The position numbers and the translations under genes are program-made. Below are positions 7,219 to 10,424 of a stretch of DNA of 10,424 nt, one piece after another (within the stretch, counting starts at the first letter, position 1; the number at the start of each line of letters is the position of its first letter). The stretch is from JAVBQG01 sp031549185 (lineage in GTDB: Bacteria; Synergistota; Synergistia; Synergistales; Synergistaceae), in contig JAVBQG010000007.1 of assembly GCA_031549185.1 (NCBI GenBank), forward strand, positions 1 to 10,424, given 5' to 3'. The notes under the pieces are model-generated. The model worked only from the letters and a program-made list of their open reading frames with translations. It was not told where the DNA came from and did no database searches.

Positions 7219-7237
7219 CAACGACCGCGAGTCGTCG
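7219..7237 (-). other. Short hairpin between dctP and preA
   Basis: The 107-base gap between dctP and preA holds a seven-pair stem, CGACGAC/GTCGTTG on the minus strand, with one G-T wobble and a five-base loop. No T-tract follows, so it is not an ordinary terminator. In a polycistronic message such stems can mark processing sites or protect the 3' end of the binding-protein mRNA. That role is only a possibility here. Confidence 0.3.
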
Positions 7238-7280
7238 ACAAATCAATACTAATCCGCACTACCACCCTCTCTGTATTGCG

Positions 7281-8306
7281 CTACTTCTTCTTGAGCTTCT
7301 CGATGTCGCTCTTGACCGTATCGAACAGTTTCTGGCTGGTCGCGCCCTGTTTGGCAAACTCGTTCCACACCGGTTTCGACGCTTCGGTAAACTTCGCCCT
7401 GTCCGCGTCGGTCAGGCGATAGATCGTCAGGCCCTTCTCGCCCAGACGCTTGATACAAGGCTCCTCGTCCTTGATCAGATAGTCGCGCTGCGCCTTGATG
7501 TTAGCCTGGCACGCCTTGGTGATGATGTCCTTCTCCTCCGGCGTCAAGCTGTCGAACCACTTCTTGTTCGCGACCATCAGGCCGAGGAAGTTGCCGTGAT
7601 AGGTGACCGTGAGGCCCTTCTGCACTTCGTACCACTTCACGCGCTCGACACCGTGCGCAGAGTTCTCGCCGCCGTCGACGACGCCCTGCTGCAGCGCCGT
7701 GTAGACTTCGCTGAAGTCGATCGGCGTCGGAACGCCGCCGTATGCCTTGATCTCGCTGATCAGGAGCTTTGAGGGCAACACGCGGATCTTCATCCCCTTG
7801 AGATCGTCCATTGTTTTCACGATCTTCTTCGTCGTGTGGAACTGTTTATATCCATAAGAGGAAAAACCCATGAACTGAAGTCCCATTCTCTCGCCTAGAT
7901 AGCCTCCGATCGTCTTGGACATGCTGCCGTCGATGACCTTCCAGCAATCAACGTAATTCGTGGGATAGAAAAACGGCAGGTCGATGATGTTCATCTCCGG
8001 AACCACTCCGCTCACGGCGGATGCCGCCGCGTAGACGATATCCATGCCGCCGGACTGCGCCGCGTCAAAGTGGGCCTTGACGCTCCCCAGCTGTGCGCCA
8101 GTGAAGGTCTGGACGGTGATCTTGCCGCCCGATAACTTTTTCATCTCATCGATGAAAACCTTCAGCCCCACGCCACCGACGTCGTCCATCGGCACGGTCA
8201 TGGCGAACTTGAGGGTCTTGATCTTGATCTCGCAGAACGCCGCCGTGGAAAACATACCGACGACCACCAACGCGCACATTGCCGAAAAAACAACTTTCCT
8301 CATCAT
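7281..8306 (-). CDS. dctP: TRAP transporter solute-binding protein (DctP family)
   Basis: This is a 341-residue periplasmic binding protein for a TRAP transporter. The N-terminus is a clear signal peptide: MMRK, a hydrophobic stretch to about residue 22, and a plausible signal peptidase I site after AFC at 25. Family features include FTGAQLGS (68-75), IIDLPFFYP (107-115), LKGMKIRVLPS (169-179) with the conserved Arg near 175 that in characterised members salt-bridges a substrate carboxylate, and GGVPTPIDFSEVYTALQQGVVDG soon after. The retained Arg suggests an organic-acid ligand, but the ligand itself cannot be named. I chose ATG 8306, which has GGGAG eight bases upstream. An in-frame GTG at 8315 overlaps that ribosome binding site, and ATG 8303 is also possible. 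It follows dctM by 25 bases and is the third gene of a Q-M-P operon. Confidence 0.93.
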   Translation of the reverse strand: MMRKVVFSAMCALVVVGMFSTAAFCEIKIKTLKFAMTVPMDDVGGVGLKVFIDEMKKLSGGKITVQTFTGAQLGSVKAHFDAAQSGGMDIVYAAASAVSGVVPEMNIIDLPFFYPTNYVDCWKVIDGSMSKTIGGYLGERMGLQFMGFSSYGYKQFHTTKKIVKTMDDLKGMKIRVLPSKLLISEIKAYGGVPTPIDFSEVYTALQQGVVDGGENSAHGVERVKWYEVQKGLTVTYHGNFLGLMVANKKWFDSLTPEEKDIITKACQANIKAQRDYLIKDEEPCIKRLGEKGLTIYRLTDADRAKFTEASKPVWNEFAKQGATSQKLFDTVKSDIEKLKKK

Positions 8307-8331
8307 GCTCAACACTCCCTCACATTTTTAC

Positions 8332-9639
8332 TTACATGCCAATAAGAACACTCTGACTCCCCACATACCCCGTGAGCTTCGGGAAGAAGAGGCTGATCAA
8401 GGGTATATAGGTAATCACCAGAAGCGCCGCGATACACAATACGATAAACGGCAGGACCGATTTGTAGATCTCGACCATGGGCACCCCGGTAACCGTCCGC
8501 CCGACGAAGAGGTTCAGGCCGAAGGGAGGAGTGAACATGCCGATCGCGAAATTGACGACGGTCAGTGCGCCGAGGTGTACGGGGTCGATCCCCAGCGAGA
8601 GAGCGGGACGGTAGAAGAGCGGGGCCATGATCGTGATCGCCGCGCTGCCGTCGATGAACATGCCCGCGATCAGGAACATGACGTTGAGAACCGCCAGGAA
8701 CACGTAGGGAGACTGTGCCATTTCCACCAGTTTCGCCGTCAGCATCTGGGGAACGTACGTGACCGTGATCGCCCACCCGAAGAGAGCGGCCGCCCCCAGC
8801 AGGATCATCAGCTGTGCAATCGTAACGGAAGATTTGACGAGAGCCTCCATCAGTCTCTCCATCGATAGTTCCTTGTAGATGAAGGCCGTGACGAAGAAGG
8901 CGTACACCACCGATACACCCGCCGCTTCCGTGGGTGTGAACATGCCGAGCGCGATCCCTCCGAGGATGATGACCGGAACACCGAGCGCCCAGGACGCATC
9001 CTTCGCCGCGGCCCACTTTTCGGCCGAGCACCGCCCCGGCGATTTGGGGACGTTGTGCTTGATGGCATACCAGTAGCAGTAGGCGAGGCACACTGCTCCG
9101 TAGAACAATCCAACTCCCATCCCCGCCATGAACAGCGCGCTGACGGAGACGCCCGTCGTGGCACCGAAGACGATGAAGGTGATGCTGGGCGGGATGAGAA
9201 TGGCAACGGATCCGCTCGAGGTGATGAGCCCCGTCGCAAAGCCTCTTCCATAGCCTCCCTTGATCAGGTCGGGATACATCAGGCTGCCGATCGCGGAAAC
9301 CGTCGCAGGGCTCGAACCGGACAGAGCGCCGAAGAACATGCAGCTCGCCTCGGTCGTGAGGGCCAGGCTGCCCCGGAAACCGCCGATCAGGCAGTCGGCG
9401 AAGTCGAGAATTCGCTTCGACATGCCGCCGAAAATCATGATGTCGGATGCGAGAATATAAAACGGCATCGACATCAGGGAGAACTTATCCACCCCGTCGA
9501 ATATCCGCTGCAATGCAATCACGATGTCGTAATCGCCAAAGACCATCATGGAAGAGATGGCGGAAAGAGACATCGCGATATACACCGGAATCCCCACGAA
9601 GAGGAAGGCGAACAATACGACCATAATCATAACGATCAT
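8332..9639 (-). CDS. dctM: TRAP transporter large membrane subunit (DctM family)
   Basis: This 435-residue integral membrane protein is the ion-coupled permease of the TRAP system. It is hydrophobic throughout, with about a dozen membrane segments. The signature stretch FFGALSGSSPATVSAIG (about 102-118), followed by YPDLIKGGYGRGFATGL, and the later FTPTEAAGVSVVYAFFV are hallmark DctM sequences. The length is normal for a stand-alone M subunit. The start is ATG 9639, overlapping the dctQ stop as ATGA with AAGGGGG about ten bases upstream. In-frame ATGs at 9630 and 9624 are less well placed. The frame is open upstream to 10071, but that region encodes DctQ in another frame. Confidence 0.95.
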   Translation of the reverse strand: MIVMIMVVLFAFLFVGIPVYIAMSLSAISSMMVFGDYDIVIALQRIFDGVDKFSLMSMPFYILASDIMIFGGMSKRILDFADCLIGGFRGSLALTTEASCMFFGALSGSSPATVSAIGSLMYPDLIKGGYGRGFATGLITSSGSVAILIPPSITFIVFGATTGVSVSALFMAGMGVGLFYGAVCLAYCYWYAIKHNVPKSPGRCSAEKWAAAKDASWALGVPVIILGGIALGMFTPTEAAGVSVVYAFFVTAFIYKELSMERLMEALVKSSVTIAQLMILLGAAALFGWAITVTYVPQMLTAKLVEMAQSPYVFLAVLNVMFLIAGMFIDGSAAITIMAPLFYRPALSLGIDPVHLGALTVVNFAIGMFTPPFGLNLFVGRTVTGVPMVEIYKSVLPFIVLCIAALLVITYIPLISLFFPKLTGYVGSQSVLIGM

Positions 9640-10103
9640 GACTGCTGCACCCCCTTGTATTCGACGATGAAGGCCTCGAGCGCGCGGATGGACAGGATGA
9701 CTCCACCCAGGAACAGCGGGAAATATGGAATCACGATGGGGATGTCCATGGCGAGCGTTCGCTCTCCCGAGGCGATTACCGACAGAAGCAGCTTCGAGGA
9801 GATGTACGTCAAAATCAGTCCAAAGCCCAGTTCGACAAAATGGATCACGCGGGAGAGATACACGTTTGCTTTTGCACCCAGGATATTCTGAAACAGGTCG
9901 ATCGAAATAACCGCCTTGCGCCTGATCGCCATACCAAGCCCGACGAACGTGACATAAACGATCAAATAACGCACGGCCTCGTCCGCCCAGGAAAAACCGG
10001 ATCTGAAAAAATACCTTGCGACGACATTGGCAAACGTGATGACGACGGAAAGGGCCAGTGTGATGGCGCAAGTTATCTCTTCAAACTTTCCTAAAAATTT
10101 CAT
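9636..10103 (-). CDS. dctQ: TRAP transporter small membrane subunit (DctQ family)
   Basis: This is a 155-residue small membrane subunit with four predicted helices. It carries the family-like features FANVVARYFF, SWADEAVRYLIVYVTFVG and a later IVIPYFPLFLGG. It packs against DctM and assists transport. I chose ATG 10103 because GAGGTG lies six bases upstream. The upstream in-frame ATG at 10121 has no visible ribosome binding site. It is the first TRAP gene and overlaps dctM by four bases, so the two membrane subunits are likely translationally coupled. Confidence 0.92.
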   Translation of the reverse strand: MKFLGKFEEITCAITLALSVVITFANVVARYFFRSGFSWADEAVRYLIVYVTFVGLGMAIRRKAVISIDLFQNILGAKANVYLSRVIHFVELGFGLILTYISSKLLLSVIASGERTLAMDIPIVIPYFPLFLGGVILSIRALEAFIVEYKGVQQS

Positions 10104-10175
10104 AACAATCACCTCGTCCATGTTGCATTCTCGCGTTACGGGTCCCAAACAGGAAGGTGGTCACAAGGAAAATAT

Positions 10176-10186
10176 TGATTAAATCA
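10176..10186. repeat. Inverted repeat TGATT-A-AATCA, candidate operator
   Basis: This is a perfect 5+5 inverted repeat around a central base, lying in the AT-rich part of the dctQ upstream region and overlapping the best promoter-like sequence. Flanking ATTG and CAAT bases add partial outer symmetry. It could be a binding site for a dimeric regulator, but the family is not identifiable from one site. Confidence 0.3.
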
Positions 10187-10197
10187 CGCAAACAATC

Positions 10198-10215
10198 ATT
10201 CTCTCGCATGAGAAT
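10198..10215. repeat. Inverted repeat ATTCTC-N6-GAGAAT, candidate operator
   Basis: These are perfect six-base arms separated by six bases, about 12 bases upstream (in the direction of transcription) of the other inverted repeat. The 18-base span equals roughly one and a half to two helical turns, a common format for dimeric repressors. A related half-like sequence, ATTCTCGCG, occurs at 10127-10135. The regulator is unknown. Confidence 0.35.
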
Positions 10216-10276
10216 ACAGGAACCGGGAGAGTCGATGATTTTTACCCCTCAGGCTCCTGACGATAATCAGTTTTTC

Positions 10277-10424
10277 CTAGTTGAAATCTCCCAGATAAAC
10301 AGGGACCTCCCCGACCATCCTGATCGCGTCGGAGGGGCAGAGCGCCGGGCAGAGGCCGCAGCCGTCGCACTTTCCGGGGTCGATGACCGACTTCTTCTTG
10401 CCGCCCTTCTCCACGATCTGGATC
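10277..10424 (-). CDS. preA: Second PreA-like protein, C-terminal [4Fe-4S] end only (5' part outside window)
   Basis: This is the last 48 codons of a gene running off the right edge, ending in TAG at 10277-10279. The residues include KCDGCGLCPALCPSDAI, a complete four-cysteine [4Fe-4S] motif. The gene ends in VPVYLGDFN, exactly the same nine residues that end the complete preA-like protein at 5953. Between the motif and the end the two proteins differ at several positions, so it is a diverged paralogue and not an exact duplication. It sits directly upstream of the TRAP operon. The part containing the active-site loop is not visible. Confidence 0.85.
   Translation of the reverse strand, partial: IQIVEKGGKKKSVIDPGKCDGCGLCPALCPSDAIRMVGEVPVYLGDFN

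Larger units (their letters stand above)
10104..10276 (-). promoter_or_regulatory. Regulatory gap upstream of dctQ with two inverted repeats
   Basis: This 173-base gap between the second preA-like gene and dctQ is the likely promoter region of the TRAP-preA unit. It is AT-richer than its surroundings around 10165-10200. A possible sigma-70 pair on the minus strand is TTGTTT followed 15 bases later by TATTTT, which is weak. Two inverted repeats are recorded separately. A longer imperfect stem, CAGGAACC (10217-10224) with GGCTCCTG (10252-10259), could form in the transcript but lacks a T-tract on the minus strand. Confidence 0.35.

Noticed and set aside
9640..10071. Extended DctM frame suggesting a DctQM fusion
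   Set aside because: The extension is the wrong frame of dctQ, which is itself a complete, recognisable separate gene ending in a four-base overlap.
10251..10276. Possible plus-strand terminator (CTGA-N6-TCAG followed by TTTTT)
   Set aside because: The stem has only four pairs, and there is no plus-strand gene for it to terminate.

Overview
The window looks like part of a catabolic gene cluster from a GC-rich (clearly above 50% by eye), probably anaerobic bacterium. Ferredoxin-like [4Fe-4S] oxidoreductases, a molybdenum hydroxylase and a three-gene TRAP transporter would fit an amino-acid- or heterocycle-fermenting anaerobe such as a member of the Synergistota. That placement is an inference from gene content and was not tested by any search.

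Almost everything is on the minus strand. Read in the direction of transcription (right to left), the order is as follows. The C-terminal end of a PreA-like flavin/iron-sulfur reductase runs off the right edge. A 173-base regulatory gap with two inverted repeats follows. Then come dctQ, dctM and dctP (TRAP transporter) and a complete preA-like gene, closed by a strong intrinsic terminator at 5832-5882. The next transcription unit encodes the FAD, [2Fe-2S] and molybdopterin subunits of a xanthine-dehydrogenase-family hydroxylase, joined by ATGA overlaps. A nitrilase-superfamily amidase follows 37 bases later, closed by a second intrinsic terminator at 1142-1181. A DMT/EamA-family exporter begins directly against that terminator. 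The left edge holds the last 42 codons of a plus-strand gene, perhaps a LuxR-type regulator, converging on the exporter gene.

A coherent reading, which is inference, is uptake of an organic acid by the TRAP system, hydroxylation of an N-heteroaromatic or related ring by the Mo hydroxylase, reduction of a ring C=C bond by the PreA-like enzymes, and amide hydrolysis by the nitrilase homologue after ring opening. No ring-opening hydrolase (dihydropyrimidinase or hydantoinase) and no PreT partner is present in the window. Several key residues differ from the textbook purine and pyrimidine enzymes: Leu instead of Glu after the molybdopterin GGGFGGK loop, Ser where dihydropyrimidine dehydrogenase has its catalytic Cys, and a cysteine-rich segment in the FAD subunit. 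The substrate may therefore not be a standard purine or pyrimidine. No CRISPR array, tRNA, rRNA or insertion sequence was seen.
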